Of a stretch of 64,000 bases of DNA, positions 52,386 to 60,105 are shown one piece after another. Location of the stretch: the NCBI GenBank assembly GCA_902516685.1, contig CABXZJ010000003.1, forward strand, positions 3,250 through 67,249, given 5' to 3'. The stretch is from an uncultured Formosa sp. GTDB lineage: Bacteria > Bacteroidota > Bacteroidia > Flavobacteriales > Flavobacteriaceae. The position numbers and the translations under genes were made by a program. Within the stretch, counting starts at the first letter, position 1, and every line of letters starts with the position of its first letter. Below the pieces are notes generated by a model. That model saw only the letters and a program-made list of their open reading frames with translations. It was not told the origin of the DNA and did no database searches.

Positions 52386-54374
52386 TTAGTAATTTAAAAG
52401 TAATTTGAGAACCGTCTCAAAATTGCGTTTTGCAAGATACTGCTGTTCCAGCGAATTTGCAAATGGTACCGGGGTGTCTAAACTACCAACGCGCTGGACG
52501 GGAGCATCAATAAATTCAAATGCATTTTCCATTATATAGGCTGAGATATCGCTAGCGATACCTCCAAACAAAGAATCTTCTTGAAAGATAACAACGCGGT
52601 TGGTTTTTTTGACAGATTTTAAAATACAGTCATAGTCCAATGGCTTTAAAGATCGCAAGTCAATTAAATCAGCTTTTATGAATGGGTTTCTATCTAAGGT
52701 TTCCAAAGCCCAATGTACAGCGGCGCCATAGGCAATAATAGTGACTGCATTACCTTCTTTCAAAAGAGATGCTTTACCTATCGGAAGGGTGTAATAATTT
52801 GTAGGTACCTCCTGACGTATACTTCTGTAAAGCGCCTTGTGCTCAAAATACAAGACTGGGTTCGGATCCTCAATAGCAGCGGTTAACAATCCCTTAGCAT
52901 CGTAAGGAAATGCAGGATAGACCACTTTTAAGCCAGGGGTTTTTGTAAACCAAGCTTCATTTGTTTGAGAATGAAAAGGACCAGCACCAACACCTGCCCC
53001 GCAAGGCATTCTCAAAACAACATTAGCTTCTTGGCCCCAACGGTAATGTGATTTTGCTAAATAATTAACCACAGGATTGAATCCAGAACTTATAAAATCA
53101 GCGAATTGCAATTCAACTACAGATTTTAGCCCAGCAATAGAAAGCCCCATTGCTGTTTCAATAATGGCAGACTCACAAATTGGTGTATTTCGTACACGCT
53201 CTTTACCAAATAATTCCACAAACCCTTCAGTAATTTTAAAAACGCCACCATATTCAGCGATATCTTGTCCCATTAATACCAAATCTTGATACATTTCCAT
53301 GGATTGTTTTAGACCCTCAGAAATCGCATCAACAAAACGTTGTTCGATAGTCTCAATATTTGGAATTGTTTCTTGAAAATTAAACGTTTTATAAACATCT
53401 TTTAGTTCAATTTCTAAATCAGCATTCACAGTCGCCTCTTCAAAGGCCAATTGCAGCCCAATTTGGACTTCATTAGAAATTTCAGAACGCATGTGATTGA
53501 TTTTTTCTAAACTAAGTATTGTAGATTTAATTAAATATGCTTCAAAATTGGCAATCGGATCTTTGGCCTCCCATTTGTGCATCAATTCATCAGGAACGTA
53601 TTTTGTACCACTAGCTTCTTCGTGACCGCGCATTCTGAAGGTTTTAAATTCTAAAAGGATAGGGCGTGGATTTTTGCGAACACTTTTAGCTATTCTATTC
53701 ACTTTAGAATAAACTTCCAAGATATTATTTCCTTCAATTATGTGCGACTCCATCCCGTAGCCTTTACCCCGATCGGCAATGTGTTCACAATTGTACTGTT
53801 CGTTGGTAGGGGTAGAAAGCCCATATCCATTATTTTCAATGCAAAACAATACTGGTAAATTCCAAACAGAAGCCACATTTAAAGCTTCATGAAAATCACC
53901 CTCACTTGTCCCCCCTTCTCCAGAAAATACGGCGGTAAGTCTAGCTTCTTTTTTTAAAATATGAGATAATGCAATACCATCAGCTACACCCAATTGAGGA
54001 CCAAGGTGTGAAATCATCCCAATAATTTTATAAGTTTGAGTGCCAAAATGAAAAGAACGATCTCTACCTTTTGTAAAGCCGCTAGCCTTACCTTGCCATT
54101 GAGCAAACAGTCGGTGCAAAGGAATTTCTCTTGTTGTAAAAACCCCCAAATTGCGATGCATAGGCATTATATATTCGTCATTATGAAGAGCTGAGGTTAC
54201 ACCAACAGAAACAGCTTCTTGACCAATGCCAGAAAACCACTTGGATATTTTTCCTTGACGCAGTAGTATGAGCATTTTTTCTTCAATCATTCGGGATTTC
54301 AACATGTTGAAATAAAGTAACTCTTGTTGCTTTTTTGAAACTTTAAATGATGAATATGAAAATAGAGATTTCAA
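52386..54374 (-). CDS. Fused alpha/beta E1 subunit of a 2-oxoacid dehydrogenase
   Basis: Thiamine-diphosphate-dependent decarboxylase of the branched-chain 2-oxoacid (or pyruvate) dehydrogenase complex. 662 residues, alpha part first, beta part from about residue 330. TPP motif GEGGTSEGDFHEALNVA and ENNGYGLSTP; beta part has MGQDIAEYGGVFKITEG and CGAGVGAGPFHSQ. Start is TTG at 54374, since no in-frame ATG is available; the promoter-like TAAATTTG at 54405-54398 fits. The E2 and E3 genes are not in this window. Substrate not determined from sequence. Confidence 0.92.
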   Translation of the reverse strand: MKSLFSYSSFKVSKKQQELLYFNMLKSRMIEEKMLILLRQGKISKWFSGIGQEAVSVGVTSALHNDEYIMPMHRNLGVFTTREIPLHRLFAQWQGKASGFTKGRDRSFHFGTQTYKIIGMISHLGPQLGVADGIALSHILKKEARLTAVFSGEGGTSEGDFHEALNVASVWNLPVLFCIENNGYGLSTPTNEQYNCEHIADRGKGYGMESHIIEGNNILEVYSKVNRIAKSVRKNPRPILLEFKTFRMRGHEEASGTKYVPDELMHKWEAKDPIANFEAYLIKSTILSLEKINHMRSEISNEVQIGLQLAFEEATVNADLEIELKDVYKTFNFQETIPNIETIEQRFVDAISEGLKQSMEMYQDLVLMGQDIAEYGGVFKITEGFVELFGKERVRNTPICESAIIETAMGLSIAGLKSVVELQFADFISSGFNPVVNYLAKSHYRWGQEANVVLRMPCGAGVGAGPFHSQTNEAWFTKTPGLKVVYPAFPYDAKGLLTAAIEDPNPVLYFEHKALYRSIRQEVPTNYYTLPIGKASLLKEGNAVTIIAYGAAVHWALETLDRNPFIKADLIDLRSLKPLDYDCILKSVKKTNRVVIFQEDSLFGGIASDISAYIMENAFEFIDAPVQRVGSLDTPVPFANSLEQQYLAKRNFETVLKLLLNY

Positions 54375-54397
54375 TAAATAAATTATGATGTGTGTCT

Positions 54398-54405
54398 CAA
54401 ATTTA
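54398..54405 (-). promoter_or_regulatory. -7 promoter element of the E1 gene
   Basis: The minus strand reads TAAATTTG, 24 bases before the TTG start at 54374. Confidence 0.45.
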
Positions 54406-54466
54406 ACAAATAAAAGCGAAATTAAGACTCTATTTTTAAGGGTTATTATATAAGTAATTGATTTTA

Positions 54467-54474
54467 TATATTTG
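54467..54474 (+). promoter_or_regulatory. -7 promoter element of the 2OG oxygenase operon
   Basis: TATATTTG, with transcription predicted near 54480. The ATG at 54477 would lie at or before the 5' end, so the ATG at 54492 is the likely start. Confidence 0.6.
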
Positions 54475-54491
54475 TAATGTATTTTTATGTT

Positions 54492-55442
54492 ATGAAAAAA
54501 ATTCCAAGTGTAGATCTAAACGATTTTTTATCTGAAAACGAAACTTTAAAACAAAAATTTGTGTCAGAAATTGGCGATGCATACGAATCCATTGGTTTTG
54601 TAGCGCTTAAGGGACACTTTCTCGAAGAAGCACTTGTGAGGTCTCTTTATTCCGAGATTAAAACTTTTTTTGATCTACCGGTAGCTATTAAACGACAATA
54701 TGAAATCCCTGGCATTGGTGGCCAGCGTGGCTATGTATCTTTTGGAAAGGAAAGTGCCAAAGGTCGTAAAGAAGGAGATTTAAAGGAATTTTGGCATTTT
54801 GGACAATTTGTAGAAAACGATCCTGAATTGGAAAAAGAATATCACCCCAATATTGAAGTTAAAGAACTCAAGAATTTTAATGCCGTTGGAAAAGAAACCT
54901 ACAGAATGTTAGAAAAAACAGCCCGGTATGTTTTGCGTGCATTGGCCTTGTATTTAGATTTAGAAGAAACTTATTTTGATGCTTTTATTCACAACGGCAA
55001 CAGTATTTTAAGGCCAATACACTACCCCCCTATTACTCATGCGCCTAAAAAGGCAGAACGCGCGGCAGCACATGGAGATATCAACTTGATAACCCTTTTG
55101 ATGGGAGCACATGGACGTGGACTTCAAGTACAAAATCGCCATGGCGATTGGATTGATGCCGTTGCAGAAGCAGACGAACTTATGATTAATGTTGGAGATA
55201 TGCTATCACGCCACACAAATAATAAATTAAAATCAACCATCCACAGAGTGAAAAATCCTCCAAAAAAAGATTGGAGTAAATCGCGCTATTCGATTCCGTT
55301 TTTTATGCATCCGATCAGCGCCATGAAATTAGACGTTTTAAAAAGTTGTATAGATTTGGAAAACCCCAAACAGTTTGAAGACATTACAGCAGGTGAGTTT
55401 CTTAATGAACGTCTGAAAGAACTGGGTTTAACCAAAAAATAA
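54492..55442 (+). CDS. Isopenicillin N synthase-like 2OG-Fe(II) oxygenase
   Basis: 316 residues from ATG 54492, MKKIPSVDLNDFLSENET. Non-haem iron oxygenase family: Fe ligands in HGDINLITLL (H, D) and a later histidine in LKSTIHRVKNPP; the 2-oxoglutarate-binding RxS is RYSIPFF. Homologues in Bacteroidota are common and of unknown substrate. The SUI1 gene begins inside its stop codon (TAATG). The alternative start at 54477 is rejected by the promoter. Confidence 0.85.
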   Translation: MKKIPSVDLNDFLSENETLKQKFVSEIGDAYESIGFVALKGHFLEEALVRSLYSEIKTFFDLPVAIKRQYEIPGIGGQRGYVSFGKESAKGRKEGDLKEFWHFGQFVENDPELEKEYHPNIEVKELKNFNAVGKETYRMLEKTARYVLRALALYLDLEETYFDAFIHNGNSILRPIHYPPITHAPKKAERAAAHGDINLITLLMGAHGRGLQVQNRHGDWIDAVAEADELMINVGDMLSRHTNNKLKSTIHRVKNPPKKDWSKSRYSIPFFMHPISAMKLDVLKSCIDLENPKQFEDITAGEFLNERLKELGLTKK

Positions 55443-55768
55443 TGGATTTAAGAAATCAACTTAAAGACTTATTTCCAGAACATAAAGAATTGGATCATCA
55501 ACTCAAAACATCCAAGCCTGACTTTTGGCTACAAGAAGCGCCTCTGATTTGTAAATATGAAAAACGCAAGGGAAAGCCAATTACAATTTTAGAAGGATAT
55601 ACAGGTGCAGACGCAGATTTTAAAAAACTGACTTCAAAGCTAAAAAAGAACTTTAGTGTTGGTGGTAGCTATAAAAATGAAGCTATTTTCATTCAAGGCA
55701 ACTATAGAGATCAAATTATAATTTTACTCAAAGAAATGGGGTTTAATGTCAAACGTGTTGGTGGTTAG
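55442..55768 (+). CDS. SUI1/eIF-1-like translation factor
   Basis: 108 residues with the SUI1 domain: TILEGYTGADADFKKLTSKL and NYRDQIIILLKEMGFNVKRV. Bacterial homologues (YciH) act at start-codon selection. It overlaps the oxygenase gene by one base and is followed 10 bases later by the nucleoside phosphorylase gene. Its role in Bacteroidota, which mostly lack Shine-Dalgarno starts, is unstudied as far as I know. Confidence 0.82.
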   Translation: MDLRNQLKDLFPEHKELDHQLKTSKPDFWLQEAPLICKYEKRKGKPITILEGYTGADADFKKLTSKLKKNFSVGGSYKNEAIFIQGNYRDQIIILLKEMGFNVKRVGG

Positions 55769-55778
55769 CAGAGATATT

Positions 55779-56648
55779 ATGAGCATTAAAGATTCTGAAC
55801 TCATTTTAAATTCCGATGGTAGTGTATACCACCTGCATCTTAAACCTGGTGATTTAGCGCCGACGGTCATCACAGTGGGCGATCCAGATCGAGTAGATCA
55901 AGTTTCTGCAAATTTTGATACAGTTGATTTTAAACAACATAAAAGAGAGTTTAAAACACACACTGGCACTTTGAGACACAAACGCGTTTCCGTGATTTCC
56001 ACTGGGATTGGAGCAGATAATATAGATATCGTATTAAACGAGTTGGACGCGCTAGTTAATATTGATTTTAAATCTCGGCAAGTGAAGTCCGAACTAACTG
56101 CGCTTAGAATTGTTCGCATTGGGACCTCAGGAGCCTTGCAAACTGAAATACCTGTGGATTCTTTTTTATTGAGTACCCATGGGTTTGATTTGAACGGTAT
56201 GTTGCAGGCCTATAAAATTCACAGTATCCAAAACAAAGCTTTTGAGCAGGCTTTTATTAAGCAAAGTGATTGGAGAAATGAACGTGCACAACCTATTTTA
56301 GTAGAAAGTGATAAATCAATCGAAAATCAATTAATTAGTAATAATATTTTAAAGGGAATTACCGCTACATGCGCTGGCTTTTACGCCCCTCAAGGACGGA
56401 AATTACGTTTAACACCCAGCGATTCTAAATTCCTAAATAATCTCCAAAATTTTACATTTGAAGGATTGAAAATTACCAATCTTGATATGGAAACATCTGC
56501 CATTTTTGGGCTCTCAAAATTATTAGGACACAAAGCATGTTCAATTAACGCTGTTTTAGCTAACAGATTAAATGGTACTTTTAGTAACTCACCTAAAAAA
56601 ACAATTGACAAACTCATTCAATACACCTTAAATAAGCTAATAGAGTGA
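55779..56648 (+). CDS. Nucleoside phosphorylase (uridine phosphorylase-like)
   Basis: 289 residues from ATG 55779, since the frame upstream overlaps the SUI1 gene. Phosphorylase features: VGDPDRVDQVS near residue 36, STGIGADNIDIVLNEL, RIGTSGALQ and NLDMETSAIFGLS. Cleaves nucleosides with phosphate; uridine or a purine nucleoside cannot be separated by eye. Last gene of the oxygenase/SUI1 run. It converges with the CotH gene 56 bases away. Confidence 0.85.
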   Translation: MSIKDSELILNSDGSVYHLHLKPGDLAPTVITVGDPDRVDQVSANFDTVDFKQHKREFKTHTGTLRHKRVSVISTGIGADNIDIVLNELDALVNIDFKSRQVKSELTALRIVRIGTSGALQTEIPVDSFLLSTHGFDLNGMLQAYKIHSIQNKAFEQAFIKQSDWRNERAQPILVESDKSIENQLISNNILKGITATCAGFYAPQGRKLRLTPSDSKFLNNLQNFTFEGLKITNLDMETSAIFGLSKLLGHKACSINAVLANRLNGTFSNSPKKTIDKLIQYTLNKLIE

Positions 56649-56704
56649 TAAAAATAATACCCATTAATGGGATTATGGGACAAATTAATTATTATTAAAA
56701 TAAA

Positions 56705-59308
56705 CTATTTTTTAATAATCTTCTTTGTTAATACTGTATAGTCTGTTTGAATTTCTAATAAATAAATACCGTTTTCAAAAGCATCTAAATCTATCTTAAT
56801 TTTATTACTATTAAATTGTAAATTTTTAAATAATTTACCGTTAATGCTAAATAACTTAACACCAACAATTCTACTTAAGCTAGTATTTATTCTTAAAATA
56901 CTAGACACCGGATTTGGAAAAATTGATACAAAAGAATCTAAATTATGTTGTGAAATTGTTAAGTTTTGACTAACATCATCAACTGCAACCCAACTACTGG
57001 CTAAGCTGTTGTCTAAATCTAAACTTATAAGTTTAAGAAAAGACCCTTGCCCGTCGGCTTGTTCTGGCCATGGCAAATCATCATTATAAGTAACTTGATC
57101 AATGATATTACCATAGGCGTCTCTTAGAGTTAAATCTTCTCCATCGTTAGATAAACTTCTAGAAAATTCACCAAAGGGTTCAAAGCCATAGCGCTGCGTA
57201 AAAGAATCTATTTCATTGGCTAGAAATATTGGCTGTTGCCCAGAAATTGATGCGCCATCTGGAAATTGATAGGTAAGCCCCAGGCCGCCAAAATAAATGC
57301 CAGTTAAATCAATTGATGTATTGCTGTTGTTGGTGATTTCTAAAAATTCAAAATCACTTGAGTCTAGCTCAGCATCTACAAGGGGATGGTAGTTAATTTT
57401 AGAAATAACTAGTGGTGGTGTGATTACATCATTACATAAGCTAGTATCTGTCAATTGATTAGAAATCCATTCAATTCTCTCAGATATAAAAGCTTTCATA
57501 TTTAAAAACTGTTGTTGATACTCACCTATTGAAGTACCAGAGATTATTTCCTGACGAGTTGCAGCTTCAGAAATTAGTAATTCAGTGGAATCAAGGATTG
57601 TAAATATTACATCTGTATCGAATGGCATGCCTGTTGAAGTTAGTTCTTGCCATCGTTTTGTCAAATAACAATTAAATATTGGATCATCAAATAAATCTTT
57701 CCAAAACTTAGGACCCATATTACCATCAAAAAATTGCCATACATCAGTATGGCTTCGGTCATAGCCCCAATGAAATAAATCATTTCCAAATGATAGATTA
57801 AAATCCCATATCGGTCCAGCTCTAAGTTTTCCATTTCTATCTTTATGGAAAAAAGTACTGAACTCATATGCATCAACATTTGAGGCAAGCTCATTAATTA
57901 ACATAAAATCTATGAAAGAAGGTAAATCAATTACAGATGGGTAACCTTCAGTCATAGAGCTATTACTTGGAACATCCACTAAAACACCAAGAGATTCAAA
58001 CTGATTCTTAATATAATCGTGTTGCTGTGACATAACTGTACTAGACTTTGGATGCTCATGAACAAAATTACTCTGCCACCCACCATAATTATCCATCGAC
58101 CAGGCTACAACATCTTCACCTTCAATCTTATCAGTTTTAGTAATGTAACCGCCAGTTAATTTGGGGAGAGTTAAATCATCTTCTTTGATTTTTTTAATAT
58201 CGATTCTACTATCGTCAGCTTTAAGTTTTTCCTGCAAAATATAGATTCCACGAAAATCTCCATTTAAAACCAACTCACAATAACGACCTCTTGATGCATA
58301 ATTAGATGTTAAATTAGACAGCTTGTAACTTAAAAAATCTCTTACATAAGAGGGGTCATAAGCTAAACCATTTAAAATCCAATCATTTTCTTTGGGCATT
58401 TCTAATAAATTAACATTTACCTTTTCACCAGCACTGTCATATGGCGTAAAAGCATATTGTTTTTTATCTAAAAAACTAGAAGTAGCACCACGATATTCAA
58501 TTTTAATTGGACCATCATAATTAAGATTACTAGGGTTATCAACATCTGTTAGAAAGTTTCGTTCACCATTTTCTCTATATATAATTTTCATGGTCGCATC
58601 AATCTTTGGATCGTTAGGAATTTCTTGTCCGTTAATTGTTTCAATTACAACAATTGGCAAATTTGAAGATTCAAAATCAATTTCAGTAGGGACTGAGGGT
58701 TCAACAAACCAAGTTGGAGGGGTTCTATAGTTGCTCGAAGAGTTATTTATGCCTAAAGATAACACAGGTAAAGCAGTTAAATCCGAAGAATCTAAAGCAT
58801 GATTATGAACCTGAACAGCAATAATATTAGTTCCAACGCTTAAAAGTTCTTGATTAACAGAAAAACGCTCAGGGACAAAGCCTTGTGGAAGTAAAGCTTC
58901 ATGCCACCCATCACTGGTTTGATCAAAATCAGGAATTGTTGCAGTCATTAAATTTCTAGCGACTTCTTGTCCATTAACATATGCTATAAAGCCATCATCA
59001 TAATCAATATCCAATAAAACAGATTCAATTTCAGAAACATCAAAAATTTCAAAAGTAGTTCGAATATAAACAGAAATTGTATTGTTAATTACTGTAGCAT
59101 CATCTCCATCTCCATAGCCAAAACCCGAGTTTCCAGTATTCCAACTAGAGGCATTGAAATCTAGTTGATTCCAATTTGAGTTAGGTTGAGAAGTGGGAGT
59201 TAAATATTGCCATAAATCGCCTGGTAAAACAACACTTTCCCAGTGGTTAGCTTGAGACTGTACAATCAAAGTAGAAATCAACAAATAAATAAGGTAAAAA
59301 CGTTTCAT
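56705..59308 (-). CDS. Secreted CotH kinase family protein with lamin-tail and T9SS sorting domains
   Basis: 867 residues. Signal peptide (FYLIYLLISTLIVQSQ), a beta-sandwich N-domain with FGYGDGDDATVINN, the CotH kinase domain in the middle (KLRAGPIWDFNLSFGND, the metal/nucleotide-binding site), a lamin-tail-like Ig domain (YHPLVDAELDSSDFEFLEI) and a C-terminal type IX sorting domain (FPNPVSSILRINTS, then GIYLLEIQTDYTVLTKKIIKK shortened here as GIYLLEIQ and KKIIKK). It is therefore exported and anchored or released at the surface by T9SS. CotH proteins phosphorylate surface proteins in Bacillus spores; the substrate here is unknown. Confidence 0.9.
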   Translation of the reverse strand: MKRFYLIYLLISTLIVQSQANHWESVVLPGDLWQYLTPTSQPNSNWNQLDFNASSWNTGNSGFGYGDGDDATVINNTISVYIRTTFEIFDVSEIESVLLDIDYDDGFIAYVNGQEVARNLMTATIPDFDQTSDGWHEALLPQGFVPERFSVNQELLSVGTNIIAVQVHNHALDSSDLTALPVLSLGINNSSSNYRTPPTWFVEPSVPTEIDFESSNLPIVVIETINGQEIPNDPKIDATMKIIYRENGERNFLTDVDNPSNLNYDGPIKIEYRGATSSFLDKKQYAFTPYDSAGEKVNVNLLEMPKENDWILNGLAYDPSYVRDFLSYKLSNLTSNYASRGRYCELVLNGDFRGIYILQEKLKADDSRIDIKKIKEDDLTLPKLTGGYITKTDKIEGEDVVAWSMDNYGGWQSNFVHEHPKSSTVMSQQHDYIKNQFESLGVLVDVPSNSSMTEGYPSVIDLPSFIDFMLINELASNVDAYEFSTFFHKDRNGKLRAGPIWDFNLSFGNDLFHWGYDRSHTDVWQFFDGNMGPKFWKDLFDDPIFNCYLTKRWQELTSTGMPFDTDVIFTILDSTELLISEAATRQEIISGTSIGEYQQQFLNMKAFISERIEWISNQLTDTSLCNDVITPPLVISKINYHPLVDAELDSSDFEFLEITNNSNTSIDLTGIYFGGLGLTYQFPDGASISGQQPIFLANEIDSFTQRYGFEPFGEFSRSLSNDGEDLTLRDAYGNIIDQVTYNDDLPWPEQADGQGSFLKLISLDLDNSLASSWVAVDDVSQNLTISQHNLDSFVSIFPNPVSSILRINTSLSRIVGVKLFSINGKLFKNLQFNSNKIKIDLDAFENGIYLLEIQTDYTVLTKKIIKK

Positions 59309-59345
59309 GGCTAATATTTTATAAAATTAAAAAATAAACTCTTTA

Positions 59346-60029
59346 TTACCAATTAATAGTATTTTGATTAGTTAATTTAAGATAATTATTAGCTTTACTG
59401 AAATGACGATTTCCAAACCAATATCCTCGATTAGCACTTAAAGGAGAAGGATGACCACTTTTTAAAACTAAATGCTTATCAATATTAATTAATTTATCTT
59501 TTTTATGTGCAAATTTACCCCACAACATAAAAACTAAATTTGAATTATTATTTGAGATAGTTTGAATGATATGGTTTGTAAATTCTTCCCAGCCATTTTT
59601 TTGATGACTTCCAGGCACAGACTCTCTAACAGTTAGAGTAGTATTTAATAATAAAACTCCTTGAGATGCCCAAGCAGAAAGATCCCCGTTATTGGGATGT
59701 GGAATTTTCAAATCAGATTGTAATTCTTTATATATGTTTTTAAGAGACGGTGGTATACAAATATTTGAATTTACAGAGAATGCTAATCCGTTCGCTTGCC
59801 CTCTAGTATGGTAAGGATCCTGACCCAGAATTACAACTTTTAAATTTTTATAATTACATAAATTAAATGCAGCAAAGATTTTATTTATTGTGGGACAACA
59901 AGAATATTGACTGTATTCATGTTTAATAAAAGTCAATAAAGATTTAAAATACGTTTGTTCAAATTCTGAATTAAAAACTGAACACCAGTCTTCATTGATC
60001 TTAAACATTTTGTGGTTACTGTTGGTCAT
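59346..60029 (-). CDS. ung: Uracil-DNA glycosylase
   Basis: Removes uracil from DNA, base excision repair. 227 residues, usual length. The catalytic aspartate is D71 in GQDPYHTRGQANGLAFS and the second active-site motif is HPSPLS with H193. It is divergent from mutS2, with both starts 76 bases apart. A start at the internal M8 is also conceivable. Confidence 0.96.
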   Translation of the reverse strand: MTNSNHKMFKINEDWCSVFNSEFEQTYFKSLLTFIKHEYSQYSCCPTINKIFAAFNLCNYKNLKVVILGQDPYHTRGQANGLAFSVNSNICIPPSLKNIYKELQSDLKIPHPNNGDLSAWASQGVLLLNTTLTVRESVPGSHQKNGWEEFTNHIIQTISNNNSNLVFMLWGKFAHKKDKLINIDKHLVLKSGHPSPLSANRGYWFGNRHFSKANNYLKLTNQNTINW

Positions 60030-60047
60030 AAATAAATGCTAACATCA

Positions 60048-60055
60048 CAAATTTA
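60048..60055 (-). promoter_or_regulatory. -7 promoter element of ung
   Basis: Minus strand TAAATTTG, 19 bases before the ung start. It mirrors the mutS2 element on the other strand. Confidence 0.5.
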
Positions 60056-60079
60056 AATTATATTCTGAACATTAATACT

Positions 60080-60087
60080 TAAATTTG
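60080..60087 (+). promoter_or_regulatory. -7 promoter element of mutS2
   Basis: TAAATTTG, 19 bases before the ATG at 60106; the same octamer as the ung element at the same distance from its gene. Confidence 0.5.
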
Positions 60088-60105
60088 TAAACGTTTAAAA
60101 AAGAC

